Positions 21,253 to 31,910 of a stretch of 64,000 nt of DNA are shown piece after piece. The notes beneath the pieces were generated by a model. It saw nothing but the letters and a program-made list of their open reading frames with translations, was not told the DNA's origin and searched no databases. This DNA is from Glycine soja (Eukaryota; Streptophyta; Magnoliopsida; Fabales; Fabaceae): contig NC_041003.1 in assembly GCF_004193775.1 (NCBI RefSeq), forward strand, positions 21,700,790 to 21,764,789. The letters are read 5' to 3'. How positions within the stretch are numbered: position 1 is the first letter of the stretch; each line of letters opens with the position of its first letter. A program made the translations under genes and the position numbers.

Positions 21253-21716
21253 TAATCGATTACACAGCCTTGGTAATCGATTACCAGAGGCCAAACTCGA
21301 ATTACACAGCTTCAGGACATGAAAACCTGAAAAAGGCACTGTGTAATCGATTACACCTACCTGGTAATCGATTACTAGTGACCCATTCCTCTGTGTAATC
21401 AATTACACAGTCTGGTAATCGATTACCAGAGGCCTCCATAGTCTTCCAGTTCCCTTTTTGAAGCCTAGTAATCGATTACACCCCTTGGTAATTGATTACC
21501 AGAAGCTCTCCTAGCTTCCTGACCTCATTTTCAAGCCTGGTAATCGATTACACCCCTTGGTAATCGATTACCAGAGACCATCTTAGTCTTCTGTCTTCAT
21601 TTTTAAGCCTTGTAATCGATTACCCACCCTTGGTAAACGATTACCAGAGACCATCTTAGTCTCCTGTCTTTGTTTTTAAGCCTTGTAATCGATTACCCAC
21701 CCTTGGTAATCGATTA
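21253..21716. repeat. Seven paired TAATCGATTA palindromes in LTR H
   Basis: Core starts are at 21253/21274, 21344/21365, 21396/21416, 21469/21489, 21541/21561, 21613/21634 and 21686/21707. Within a pair the starts are 20-21 bp apart. The last four pairs recur every 72-73 bp as a tandem repeat. The best copies read TGGTAATCGATTACCA. A few cores have one change (for example TAATCAATTA or TAAACGATTA). Confidence 0.9.
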
Positions 21717-24012
21717 CCAGAGGCCATAACCCATATATCCCACAAGATTCACAACTGGCCAGCCACCACACAAGCCCCCTTGCTTTGTGGTCTTTGTTCC
21801 TTTTATCTGTTGACTGCCAGGAGCTCGCCTGCTTAGGTACATCACAGGTTCTCACTGACTGACTATGCCCGGGTTGGGTCAGGATTGGTCAAGCTTGGTT
21901 TTGGGCAATAGCACCCCACCTGACGTCCCCAAGGTCTCCTGACCCCCGCGACATATCTCCAGGTACCACTCTGTGGTCAACGAATAAAAGCAGGAAGTTT
22001 CACCCTTCTACACTTCCTCTTTTCAAGCTTGTAGGATTATGGGGTACCCATCACATGTGGTACTAGGTGGCGGTCGGGCGATGGTGCACAACAAGTTTTT
22101 CCACATCCACAAATCGCGCATAAACCCACCATCCCCTGTTGCCCACCTCCAACTGAGCTCACGTAGCCCATATCCTCGTTTCTCTCAACACCGAGTCCCC
22201 ATCAATCCTCCCAAGCTTCCCCAACATCCAAGTAATTCAACATTCAAACAGCACAAACTATCACAGCCAAGAAAACAGGGCAAAGGCAGAAAACTCTGCC
22301 TAAAACACCAACCAAAATCACAGCTTTTCCCACTTAAAGGCCCCAGTAACATTTCCTTCATTCCAATTCGTTAACCGTTGGATCGACTCAAAAGTTTTAC
22401 TGGAAGTCTCTAGTACATAAGCCTACATTTTGACCGTTGGGATCTGCTAGAAAACATCCAGAACTCATTCTGCACTACTCTTTCCGCAACCAGCAAAACA
22501 TAGCATTTTTCTGCACTTATGCAAAATTCTGCTGCACAATTTCACAGCAAAATTCTGCATAAAGTGCAGATTTCGAAAACCACACTTCCCCTCATCCAAT
22601 CTTGCCCAAATCAAATCCTACAAGTCCCAAATCATGTGTCAATCATGTCTTAACCAAAGTCAAGCCTCAAAACACAGCAACACAAAATCTAGGTGTCCAA
22701 TACCCCTCAATTTAATGAATTTTCTAGGTTTGATAAGTGAAATTAAGAATGGGACAAATTTGAAGCAAACTCTCACCTCACACAAGTCTATAACATCAAT
22801 TTAAACTTGTTCAAACTGTACTTACGCCTAAAATTTCACCGAATCAAAATTTGACTCCTCAACACCCAATTTTTCCCTAGAAATGGCTCTTTGTTCACTT
22901 TGGTCATTTGTTTTTCTCTCTTGCACAGCCCAAACTTTCTCATAAGTCCTAAATGACATTTCAAACTAGGATTAACTCATTTTAACCTCCATTTACCACA
23001 GAATCCAGATTTAACCTTCCAACTCTCAAAGTCTCACTCTTTTTCCACTCATAACACCATATTCTCACTTTCTAACCCTAGGTTAACTCTACCCTTCATC
23101 TCTAACAGTTTTCCATAAGCAATTTCAGCACATAAACATCACAAACATCATCATAAAAACCCTAGAACAGAATGGGTATGTTTAACTCGTCCAAACATGG
23201 CAAGTTCAACATGCTTTCAACAAATTTCTTCACAAATAACTATGATGAAGCAGAAACCTAGCAAAGATACCCATCATATCTCCCAAAACCCCATACCCAC
23301 GAAAATCAAGAGGGAAAGAAGTCCACCCAAACCTGAAATTTCGAAGTCCCACACGTAGAGATGTGCTTCACGACTTCGAAAATGCCCTCCTTTCGCGATT
23401 TGGAGCAGAAATGATGGCCAAAGGTTGGAGCTTTGTTGGGCAACAATGGTGGATGAGAGAAAAGAAGAAGAAGGCTGCGTGAGAGAGAGAGAGAGAGCTT
23501 CTGAATTTTCTTTTGGCTGAGTGAGGAGAGAGAACAGCTTTTGGTTTTAAAAAAAGGCTTTTCTCTTTTCTTATTATTTTATGTAAGCTATGCCACATGT
23601 CTCCATTTGAATGGAGCAAAAAGGGCCCACTTTCTCTTTTGATTGTGACCCATACTCAGCCACAAAAAGTGAGAAAAATCTGACCTTTGAAATACTAAAA
23701 TCCTGCCTCGGTTTGCGTGCCATTTCTCTGGTTCCAGTTCCTCGCGTTTCTCTGCGTCCGTCGGGGCCAGTTTTCGAAAGTAAGCAATATATATATCAAA
23801 ACGCTCAGAATAAAACCCCGAGCGTGGTTCAGAGGTTGGTTTTGTTAAATTTTAAGTCGCACGCAAAACGTGATTTTTAGACTAATTAATTAAGAATTAA
23901 CCCATAACCTCCCAGTTATGGATTTATCTTCCTTAATTAGCCTAACCCATGTATCTTGCCCCCACTATTCCTACTTCTACCAAGAACATATAGGCATATA
24001 CACTGAATAATA

Positions 24013-24014
<2 letters not shown>

Positions 24015-24080
<66 letters not shown>
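24015..24080. repeat. (TA)n microsatellite, about 66 bp
   Basis: A pure TA run close to the start of LTR H. The matching place in the other 4 kb LTR (about 52754-52764) has only about five TA units. Confidence 0.95.
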
Positions 24081-24082
<2 letters not shown>

Positions 24083-24142
24083 CATTCAAAATACATTGTT
24101 TTCAAAAATTCCGGGTAGAAATTTCTAGGATGTTACAAAAAG

Positions 24143-25343
24143 TGCTTTCTTAAATGGTCTGATTCAGGAAGAGGTATATGTGGAACAACCTCCTGGGTTT
24201 GAAGATTCACAAAAACTAGACCATGTCTATAGGTTAAAGAAGGCACTTTATGGCCTAAAACAAGCACCTAGGGCTTGGTATGAAAGATTAAGTAAATTCC
24301 TATTAGAAAAGAATTTTACTAGAGGGAAAGTGGATACTACCTTATTCATAAAAAAGAAGGATAATGATATCTTGTTAGTACAAATTTATGTTGATGATAT
24401 AATCTTTGGATCTACTAATGAATCTTTGTGCAAGGAGTTTTCTATTGATATGCAAAGTGAGTTTGAGATGTCTATGATGGGTGAGTTAAATTACTTTCTT
24501 GGATTACAAATCAAACAAACAAATGATGGGATCTTCGTCAATCAAGCAAAGTATTGCAAAGAACTCATTAAGAGATTTGGAATGGAAAACTCAAAACACT
24601 TGGCTACTCCTATGAATACAAGTTGTTATCTTGATAAAGATGAATCTGGACAACCTGTTGATCCAAAGCAATACAAAGGTATGATTGGATCTCTACTTTA
24701 CTTATCTGCAAGTAGGCCAGATATTATGTTTAGTGTATGCATGTGTGCCAGATTTCAATCAAATCCAAAGTTTTCACATTTATTGGCAGTAAAAAGAATC
24801 ATAAGATATCTATTAGGAACAGTTAGTTTAGGATTATGGTATCCTAAGAATTCTTTATGTAACATAGTAGGATACTCAGATTCAGACTTTGCTGGATCAA
24901 AAACAGATAGGAAGAGTACTAGTGGCACATGTCAATTCATAGGGTCTGCACTTGTTTCTTGGAATAGCAAGAAACAAAATAGTGTAGCTTTATCCACAGC
25001 AGAAGCAGAATATATTTCTGCTGGTAGTTGTTGTGCACAAATTTTGTGCATGAAACAACAACTATCTGACTATGGAATAGTATTAGATCACATTCCCATA
25101 AAATGTGACAACACAAGTGCCATAAACATATCTAAGAATCCAGTTCTTCATTCTAGAACCATGCATATAGAAATTAGGCATCATTTTATTAGAGATCATG
25201 TTTTAAAAGGTGATGTTGTTTTAGAATTTGTAGATACTAAAAATCAACTTGCAGACATCTTTACAAAACCACTAAGTAAAGATACCTTCTATAACATAAG
25301 AAGAGAATTAGGACTAATAGATGTTAGTGACTTATCAAAATAA
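24143..25343 (+). pseudogene. Reverse transcriptase and RNase H of Sirevirus-like element F
   Basis: Directly after the solo LTR the RT continues (SAFLNGLIQEEVYVEQPPGF). The frame is open from before 24180 to 25343. It includes LKKALYGLKQAPRAWYERLS and the catalytic box YVDDIIFGSTN (codons for YVDD at 24388-24399). FEMSMMGELNYFLGLQIKQ, the conserved end of copia RT, follows. RNase H has GYSDSDFAGSKTDRKSTSG, LSTAEAEYISAGSCCAQ, CDNTSAINISKNPVLHSRT and a final KNQLADIFTKPLSKDTF. All visible catalytic residues are kept, so this part decayed little. It cannot work, because its N-terminal half is 4 kb away. No env-like frame follows. Confidence 0.9.
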
Positions 25344-25576
25344 ATCTCTATATTACTATGGTATTTGAACAATTTATTATTTCCTTATTTGCATGGTTTG
25401 GTTGAACAAGTATGTTATTTAACTATGTGGATTTTATAAGTTAATCTATTTATGATTGTTACTTCATGTTTTTACTTCATGTTATGGTTAATATTTTTTA
25501 TGAATATTGTATGAATGTTTAAGATATATTAGCATACTTTTAAGTTTGATATGCACTTTGGCTTTTTGTTGATGCC

Positions 25577-25749
25577 AAAGGGGGAGAGAAATGGGATTAA
25601 ATCAAGAATTCACATGAGTAATCAACTTATTTTTAAGATAAGCATAAATTCAAAAACAAAGGGGGAGCATTTATAAGAGTGATCGACTAGGAAAAAGTGT
25701 GTGTGTATTTCTTGATTTAAGAAGTTGTCATCATCAAAAAGGGGGAGAT
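25577..25749 (+). promoter_or_regulatory. Three polypurine tracts before the 3' LTR of F
   Basis: AAAGGGGGAGAG at 25577-25588, AAAGGGGGAGCA at 25658-25669 and AAAAAGGGGGAGAT at 25736-25749. The last abuts the LTR start TGTGGAAGC at 25750 and should prime plus-strand synthesis. Repeated tracts are a Sirevirus hallmark. Confidence 0.85.
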
Positions 25750-26118
25750 TGTGGAAGCAAAGCTTCATGATGAATCAACAATGATTCAAAGGTGTTTTGA
25801 TGATAACAATGATGACAACAAAAGATGATGACAAAAGTGATGAACAAAAAGCTCAAGAGAATCAAAGAACATCCATCTCAAGAGAATCAAGAACAAGTCA
25901 AAGAGTTCAAGAATCAAGAAGAATTCAAGACTCAAGAAGAAAGCCTACAAACAAGAATCAAGATTCAAGATCTCAAGAATCAAGATCGAGATTCAAGACT
26001 CAAGATTCAAGAATGAAGAAAAGAATCAATCAAGATAAGTATTAAAAAGTTTTTTCAAAACTTTGAATAGCACATGAGTTTTTGACAAAACCTTTACCAA
26101 AGAGTTTTTACTCTCTGG

Positions 26119-26353
26119 TAATCGATTACCATATTGTTGTAATCGATTACCAGTAGCAAAATAAGTTTGAAAATGTTTTCAAACTGAATTTACAACGTTC
26201 CAAATATTTTCAAAAGGCTGTAATCGATTACAATGTTTTGGTAATCGATTACCAGTGTCCTTGAACGTTGAAATTCAAATTTAAATGTGAAGAGTCACAT
26301 CCTTTCACTCAAAAGCTTTGTGTAATCGGTTACACTTATTTGGTAATCGATTA
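26119..26353. promoter_or_regulatory. Three paired TAATCGATTA palindromes in the LTR of F
   Basis: Core starts 26119/26140, 26221/26242 and 26323/26344, each pair exactly 21 bp apart and pairs about 102 bp apart. The array ends about 130 bp upstream of the TATA box, where an enhancer would be expected. Confidence 0.9.
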
Positions 26354-26483
26354 CCAGTAACTGTTTCTGAAAAATCTAAAGATGTAACTCTTCAAAAAGG
26401 TTTTGACTTTTTCAAATGGGTTTTAAGTTTTTCTAAAAGTTATAACTCTTCTGAATGGCCTTCTTGACCAGACATGAAGAGTC

Positions 26484-26490
26484 TATAAAA
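26484..26490 (+). promoter_or_regulatory. TATA box in the LTR of F
   Basis: TATAAAA in the context GTCTATAAAAGCAAGG. The related solo LTRs have TATAAAT at 37410 and TATAAAA at 61211 in the same relative place. Confidence 0.75.
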
Positions 26491-26972
26491 GCAAGGCTTT
26501 GTTTTGCATTTTCAAATCAATCCTTTTAACAAACTCTTACAATCCTTTACAAGCCTTGAAATCTCTTTGAAGTTCTTCTTCTTCTTCTTTTGTACCAAAA
26601 GCTTTCTGAAGTTTTCTGGTTTTCCAAACCTTGAAAACTTGTGCTATTCATCCTTTTCATTCTCTTCTCCATTTGCCAAAAAGAATTTGCCAAGGACTAA
26701 CCGCCTAAATTCTTTTTGTGTCTCTCTTCTCTCTTTTCCAAAAGAAGGAAGGACTAACCGCCTGAATTCTTTTGTGTCTCCCTTCTCCCTTGTCAAAGAA
26801 TTCAACACGACACAGTCTGAGAATTCTTTTGATTCTTCCCATTCCCAAATACAAAAGCGTTCAAAGGTTTAACCGCCTTAGAATTCTTTTGTATCCCCAT
26901 TCACAAAGTATCAAAGTTGTAACAGCCTGAGATCTTTGTCTTAACACATTGGAGGGTATATCCTTTGTCGCA

Positions 26973-27128
26973 CAAGTAGAGGGTACATCTACTTGGGTTT
27001 GACTGAGAACAAGAGAGGGTACATCTCTTGTGGATCAGTTCTAGTGGAGGGTACATCCACTAGGTTCAAAGAGAACAAGGGAGGCTACATCCCTTGTGGA
27101 TCTTTGCTTGTAAAAGGATTTTTACAAG
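26973..27128 (+). other. Row of five perfect hairpins in the transcribed part of the LTR of F
   Basis: Stem/loop/stem positions: CAAGTAGA 26973 with loop GGGTACA; CAAGAGA 27010 with the same loop; CTAGTGGA 27041 with the same loop; ACAAGGGA 27075 with loop GGCTACA; and CTTGTAAAA 27107 with loop GGAT. All stems pair perfectly over 7-9 bp although their sequences differ, while the loop of the first four is almost constant. Confidence 0.85.
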
Positions 27129-27424
27129 GTTGAAAGAAATCTCAAGGACCGCAGGTCGCTTGGGGACTAGAGGTAGGCACGGGTTTGTGCTGAACCAGTA
27201 TAAAAATTCTTGTGTGTTTGTTTCCTTCTTCCCTACTCTTTTACTTTCCGCTGTGCATTTAATTTATGCTTTTACTTTCTGTTAAGTTTCTCTTCTACTC
27301 CATATTCTCTTAACAACATAAGTAAAAGCCTTAAAAGAGTAATTTTTAGTTGGTAAAGTTTTAGGAATAATTAATTCAACCCCCCCCCCCCTTCTTAATT
27401 ATTCTGAGGCCACTCGATCCAACA

Positions 27425-28397
27425 ATTAGCACCCCATGCGTCCGTCACAAGGGACGGCGGCCTCTAATCGAGTGTGTAATATCAGGACTTTTATTTTATT
27501 TGATCTTTCCTTTTTTACTTTTTTTTTTATCTTTTGGGGTCGACAAAAGTAGGGCTTTTGCTCCTACGTATCCTCAATTGCGATGAGGAACTCGTACCTA
27601 CGTAGTTCTAAAAAGCGGTAAAGTTACACGGTGTGTTGATTTTATACTTTTGAACGGTCCATTTTAACCGATAAAAGCGAAGAGGATCGTTTAAGGTTTT
27701 GGACCTTAAAACGGTTTCAAGTGACCCTTTTTGTGGACAACGCTTGATTTGTGAGTTGATTTTAACCTTACCTTCACTCAACTCATTTAAAGGAACTTTC
27801 AAAGTAAAAATGTCCGATTGGGGATTTTTATTATTTTCAGATATTTTGATTATTTTATTATTATTTTTTGCTTTTTTGATTTAACTGAGGTTACAACATG
27901 AACGATCGGTTGGATTTTATTTTGACAGTGATTAAACGAGATTATAACACAAATGATCGGTTGAAATTCATTTTATCAATTATTAAACGAGATAACGGCT
28001 TAAATGATCGACCGAAACTCGTTAAAAACTGGACAAAAAAATACCGAAAGTAAGCAAAATAAGAATGAAAGCATACAAAACAAGAATTGACCACTGAGGG
28101 TGCATAGAATGAATTGAAAGTTCCAAATTCGAGGACTTACTGGTTGAAGATCGAAGAACGATGAAGAACGAAAGAAGAACGGTGAAGAACTTCCACGGAA
28201 TCGCTTACGGAAACGTTTCGGAAGCGTTACAGAAGTGCCTTGGCTTGGATTTTTTTCCCTTCTTTCTCTTTTCCTCACTAATTTCAAGTGAAAACTCAAT
28301 GCAAAAATTGTTGGACCCTTTAAACTCAGACCCTTTCCCCTATTTATAAGAGAAAAGGGGAGGTGGTTGCCAACCTTTTCTCTAATTGCTATTTAAA
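27425..28397 (-). repeat. Upstream part of an Ogre/Tat-like LTR, separated from its end by copia F
   Basis: On the minus strand a TATA box (CTTATAAATAGGGG, TATAAATA at 28341-28348) marks the promoter. The sequence ends at 27425 with GACGGACGCATGGGGTGCTAAT, which in this family would run into the portion found at 19213-19338. To the right, a run of ten C (28398-28407) reads AAAATAGGGGGGGGGG on the minus strand, a likely polypurine tract at the end of the neighbouring element. The right edge is approximate because no clear TG is left. Confidence 0.7.
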
Positions 28398-28559
28398 CCC
28401 CCCCCCCCTATTTTGCTAAATACACCCATGTTTTCGTGTTTTTGGCTGACTTCTCTATGAAATGTCGCGGAACTTTACAGATTAGGCGATGATGCTTTTT
28501 TAAGTGTCCCAAAGTGATCAACCAAGGTCCACATACCGACAATAAGTGTCCTGGACGAA

Positions 28560-28956
28560 ATTAGGGTAGGACATCATCGAAGAACTCAGCCAATTTCTTG
28601 ATGTAGGCCTGACAGAGTATCAACTTGTGATCCCTAGTTTCCCATTCTCCCCTCAGCTGGTGAATTACCAAGGTCGAGTCTCTGTACACTTTGAGCAATT
28701 TGACATTAAAGTCAATGGCCACTTGGATTCCGAGGGTGCATGCCTCCTATTCAACCATATTATTCGTGCAATCGAAGCCCAATCTGGCCGTGAAGGGAAT
28801 GCATTGGCTGTCGAGAGAGACCAAAGCCACCCCAACCCCATGGCCTAGGGCATTGGACGCGCCGTCGAACCACACGATCCATTTATCCCTGTTCTCATCC
28901 TCCACCTTCTCCCCAAACAAGGCCATGATGTCTTCATCTGGAAACTCCGGATGCAT
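28560..28956 (-). pseudogene. Second (archaeal-like) RNase H of Ogre/Tat-like element 2
   Basis: The minus-strand frame reads DKWIVWFDGASNALGHGVGV, with the first catalytic Asp in FDGASN, then FDCTNNMVE with the second acidic residue. The rest lies in another frame toward 28600. The extra RNase H next to integrase is characteristic of Tat-lineage elements. The frame break and the missing integrase show it is dead. Confidence 0.75.
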
Positions 28957-29159
28957 GGGTTGGTAGACGTTGAGAGGCTGCTAAGCCAGATAGTCCGCCA
29001 AGGGGCTTCCTTTTATCACCTTTGAGTGACATAGACAATGTCAAACTCAGATATCAGAACCTGCCATCGAGTGATCTGTCCTGTAAGAGCAGGTTTCTCA
29101 AAAATGTACTTGACTAGGTCCATCTTGGATACCAACGAAGTAGTATGGCTTAACATATA

Positions 29160-29430
29160 CTACCTTAGACGATGGGACGCCCATACCAAGGCACAACACG
29201 TCCTTTCCAACAAAGAGTAGTTCATCTCGCAGGCAATGAACTTTTTGCTCAAGTAATAGACAACCCGTTCTCTCTTTTCGGAATTGTCATGCTGCCCCAG
29301 CATGCACCCCATCAACTCATCCAACACTGTCATGTATAGGATAAGAAGTCGCTTGGGCGTTGGTGGCATCAGCACAGGAGGGTTCATAAGACATTGCTTG
29401 ATCCTACCAAATGCCACTTGACAGTCGTCA
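29160..29430 (-). pseudogene. RT-linked RNase H of Ogre/Tat-like element 2
   Basis: The frame has PPVLMPPTPKRLLILYMTVL, GCMLGQHDNSEKRERVVYYL and SKKFIACEMNYSLLERTCCA, the order expected for gypsy RNase H. The first catalytic Asp is not obvious (the region reads LYMTVLDEL). It is separated from RT by a stop near 29431. Confidence 0.7.
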
Positions 29431-29432
29431 TT

Positions 29433-30417
29433 CTATCGAACCGACTGATTCTTGCACAAAAGTTTGAAGAGAGGCTCACAGGTAGTAGTTAGCTGCGATA
29501 TGAACCTTGCTATATAGTTCAGACACCCCAAGAAACCTCGGACATGCTTTTTGATGCGCGACTCAGGAATCTCAAGGATGGCCTTTACCTTTTCAGGGTC
29601 CACCTCTATCCCTTTCTGACTTACGACAAAACCAAGCAATTTTCCTGACTTGACCCCGAAGGTGCACTTGGTGGGGTTCAATCTTAACTGGTACTTCTGC
29701 AGTCTCTCGAACAACTTCTGCAAGTTGATTAGGTTCCTCCTCGATCCTAGACTTGGTAATCATGTCATCCATGTAGACTTCAATCTCTTTGTGCATCATA
29801 TCATGGAATAATACTACCATAGCCCACTGATAGGTTGCCCCGACATTCTTGAGCCCAAAGGACATCACCTTATAATAGAACATTCCCCACAAGGTGACGA
29901 ACGTAGTCTTCTCCATGTCCTCCAGCGCCACCTTTATCTGATTGTAACCCAAGAACCTATCCATGAAGGAAAACAAAGTGAAATTGGTTGTGTTATCTAC
30001 AAGGACACCAATGTGTGGTAAAGGGAATTTATCCTTTGGACTGGCTCGTTTTAGGTCCCGATGGTCCACACACATCTGTATCTTCCCATCCTTCTTAGGG
30101 ACCGACATAATATTGGCCACCCATTCGAGGTACCGAGCCACTGCCAAAAAGCCAGCATCGAACTACTTTTTCACCTCTTCTTTAATTTTTAAGGACATCT
30201 CGGGCTTCATCCTTCTTAGCTTTTGTTTTACCGAGGAACAACCGGGATTCAACGGTAACCGATGTTGTACAATGTCAGGGTTCAAACCGAGCATATCTTG
30301 GTATGACCAAGCAAAGATGTCTTGGTAGTTTTGTAGCAAAACCACCAATTCATATCGGACTGGTGTGGTCATGCCCGTACCAACCTTTACCTCTTTCCTT
30401 TCCTCGCCAACACCCAA
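29433..30417 (-). pseudogene. Reverse transcriptase of Ogre/Tat-like element 2
   Basis: Three minus-strand frames cover RT. The N-terminal one (30163-30417) has DIFAWSYQDMLGLNPDIVQH. The central one (29593-30147) has NIMSVPKKDGKIQMCVDHRD, PLPHIGVLVDN, MSFGLKNVGATYQ and the catalytic box YMDDM near residue 129. The last (29433-29723) has LRLNPTKCTFGVKSGKLLGF and GFLGCLNYIARFISQL, the thumb and connection. Two frame breaks separate them. The YMDD aspartates are kept, but MDRFLGYNQIK has a changed D-x-x-x-GY context. Confidence 0.85.
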
Positions 30418-30420
30418 GTT

Positions 30421-31016
30421 TGCGATTTATGTTTCTTCTCGATGCAACTTCATCTCTCAAGCTTCCTGAGCGACCATCCTTTCTAGCTTTGGGGAAAACC
30501 CCATATCTTCATCTTCTCCATCCTCGGCTTGGCTTGCTATTCATTCAAAATTGACATCAGTGTCCTCGGTATTAGTACCTTCACCGGACTCATCGTCGGA
30601 TCTATACAGTTTAATTGCAATAGAAATAAACATGCAGATGAATGAGAATGGGTGAGGGTGCAAGAACAAATGAAGGAAAGATCTTATATTATATATCTTA
30701 ATAGCAAAAAGGCATAACGCCCTAACAGGGAGAAAACCCTAAAGCCTAGGCCCAACTGTAGGGTTAAAACTAATGAATTACATTATGCCCGCCACAGAAA
30801 CTTCGGGTCGTTCAAAAACTTTCTAGTTTCCTAATTGGAAATTAGGAAGGCATGGTTGTACCCAGTTTGAAAGGTCTTGGGGGGCTTCGTCGTGTATCAT
30901 GGCGACTTGTTCTTCACATCTCCATCCCGCACTCACGAAACTCTTGCTGATGTGACATGGATGGGCCTCTTTCACTTGTGGCCTGTGCTGTTGGCCCATG
31001 CCCCTACTTCTCCTCT
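30421..31016 (-). other. Linker between protease and RT of element 2, no gene seen
   Basis: It contains the tract with GGGGGGCTTCGTCGTGTATC that is also found next to 2708 in element 1, and decayed coding sequence with many stops. No domain can be named. Confidence 0.6.
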
Positions 31017-31910
31017 CTAGGCGCTTCTTCTCACATCAGCACGCGTGGGCCTATAGTCTAGTCCAAACCTCCCGCGATTTTCCTTGAATTCTACAAAGCT
31101 GGCCATTCCATCGTTGTTCTGTCCTAAACCCATTTCGGGCTTATACCCATGTCCTAACATCACACGGGCCACCATCATCGTGGTATCGGACATGCGGGGT
31201 CGCATCGAGAGGGATTCCACCGAAGCGTTTCTCACTACCTCAAAGGACTGAAAAGTCGTCTGCAAGGATTCTTCTACAGCTTCAGCATACGACATAGAAG
31301 AAGGGCAGCTTACTAAAATGTCCTCTTCCCCAAAGACAATGACCAAACGCCCTTCCACCATGAACTTCAATTTTTGGTGGAGCGTTGAAGGGACCACCCC
31401 AACCGAGTGAATCCACGGTCGGCCCAAAAGACAGTTGTATGTCAGATTAATGTCCATCACTTGGAAGGTGATATGGCAAGTGTGGGGTCCAATTTGAACT
31501 GGGAGATCAATCTCCCCTATAACATTTTGGCGGGTGCCGTCAAAAGCCCGTACTATCATGGAGCTCGGCCTTAAATGTGACACGTTGAAAGGCAGCTTGT
31601 TCAGTGTACTCTTAGGCATGACATTAAGCGATGACGAGTACCTTAGCCACAATATGGTTTATACACTTGACGGACATGTGTAGGGCCCTATTGTGTCCCC
31701 ACCCTTCGACAGGGATCTCCTCCTCAGTGAAGGTGAGGTAGTTATTAGTCGTGATATTGCTGACGATGCCCTCAAAGCCTTCCACAAAGATATCTTGGCC
31801 ACGTGGGCCTCATTCAAAACTTTAACCAGCAATGCCCGGTGAGGTTTGGAACTCATGAGCAACTCTAACAGAGAGACCCCAGCTGAGGTCTTGTTGAGTT
31901 GCTCAATCAC
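31017..31910 (-). pseudogene. Aspartic protease region of Ogre/Tat-like element 2
   Basis: The 211-codon frame at 31017-31652 starts MWLRYSSSLNVMPKSTLNKL. By comparison with element 1 (LIDNGSSLNVMPK) the active-site Asp-x-Gly has become Arg-Tyr-Ser, so it is inactive. ITFQVMDINLTYNCLLGRPW is the conserved second half of the fold. A Gly-rich stretch follows (MLGHGYKPEMGLGQNNDGM), similar to a G-patch, which some Ogre elements carry at this place. The frame at 31659-31910 is the region just upstream. Confidence 0.75.

Larger units (their letters stand above)
20117..24137 (-). mobile_element. Solo LTR H, 4021 bp, nested in copia RT
   Basis: The exact duplication AAAAG flanks it (20112-20116 and 24138-24142). 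On the minus strand it starts TGTAACATCC and ends GGGGACGCCACA. It matches, in opposite orientation, the 3.9 kb element at 52696-56576 over its whole length. There is no primer site, gag or pol, and no second internal copy of the ends, so it is a solo LTR. The TGTAACATCC start is common in large Ty3-gypsy LTRs, but the lineage is not proven. It contains a 144-codon ORF, seven paired palindromes and an expanded TA tract. Confidence 0.9.
19339..27424 (+). mobile_element. 5'-truncated Sirevirus-like Ty1-copia element F
   Basis: The plus-strand order is the end of integrase, RT, RNase H, three purine tracts and a 1675 bp 3' LTR. The 5' LTR, gag, protease and most of integrase are missing. At the left it joins the end of an Ogre/Tat-like LTR, and at the right it joins the rest of that LTR. 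The RT is split by a 4.0 kb solo LTR. Multiple polypurine tracts before the 3' LTR are a known Sirevirus feature. Confidence 0.85.
25750..27424 (+). repeat. 3' LTR of Sirevirus-like element F (1675 bp)
   Basis: It starts TGTGGAAGC after the polypurine tract and ends GATCCAACA. Two solo copies of the family lie at 36808-37985 and 60508-61977. Order inside it: a stretch of AAGA(A/T)TCAAGA repeats (25855-26035), three paired palindromes, a TATA box, a pyrimidine-rich 5' transcribed region, a row of hairpins, and a C-rich tract before the end. The five bases after it are ATTAG (27425-27429); the left partner was lost with the 5' end. Confidence 0.9.

Noticed and set aside
21253..21716. Palindromes at regular spacing resembling a CRISPR array
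   Set aside because: The repeats are 10-16 bp palindromes in a eukaryotic LTR, with short related spacers. There are no cas genes and no prokaryotic context.
22039..22374. Plus-strand frame in LTR H, with a counterpart at 54411-54728 in LTR L
   Set aside because: It is antisense to the LTR, and its start and length are not kept between copies. The residues look like simple-composition noise.
23368..23619. Frame near the start of LTR H with similarity to 53118-53417 in LTR L
   Set aside because: Both are in the sense direction and partly alike, but start, length and frame differ between the copies, and the region is probably upstream of or around the transcription start.
26504..26872. 122-codon frame in the LTR of element F
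   Set aside because: It lies in the pyrimidine-rich transcribed LTR part, is full of Ser/Phe from CT-rich repeats, and is not kept in the related LTRs.
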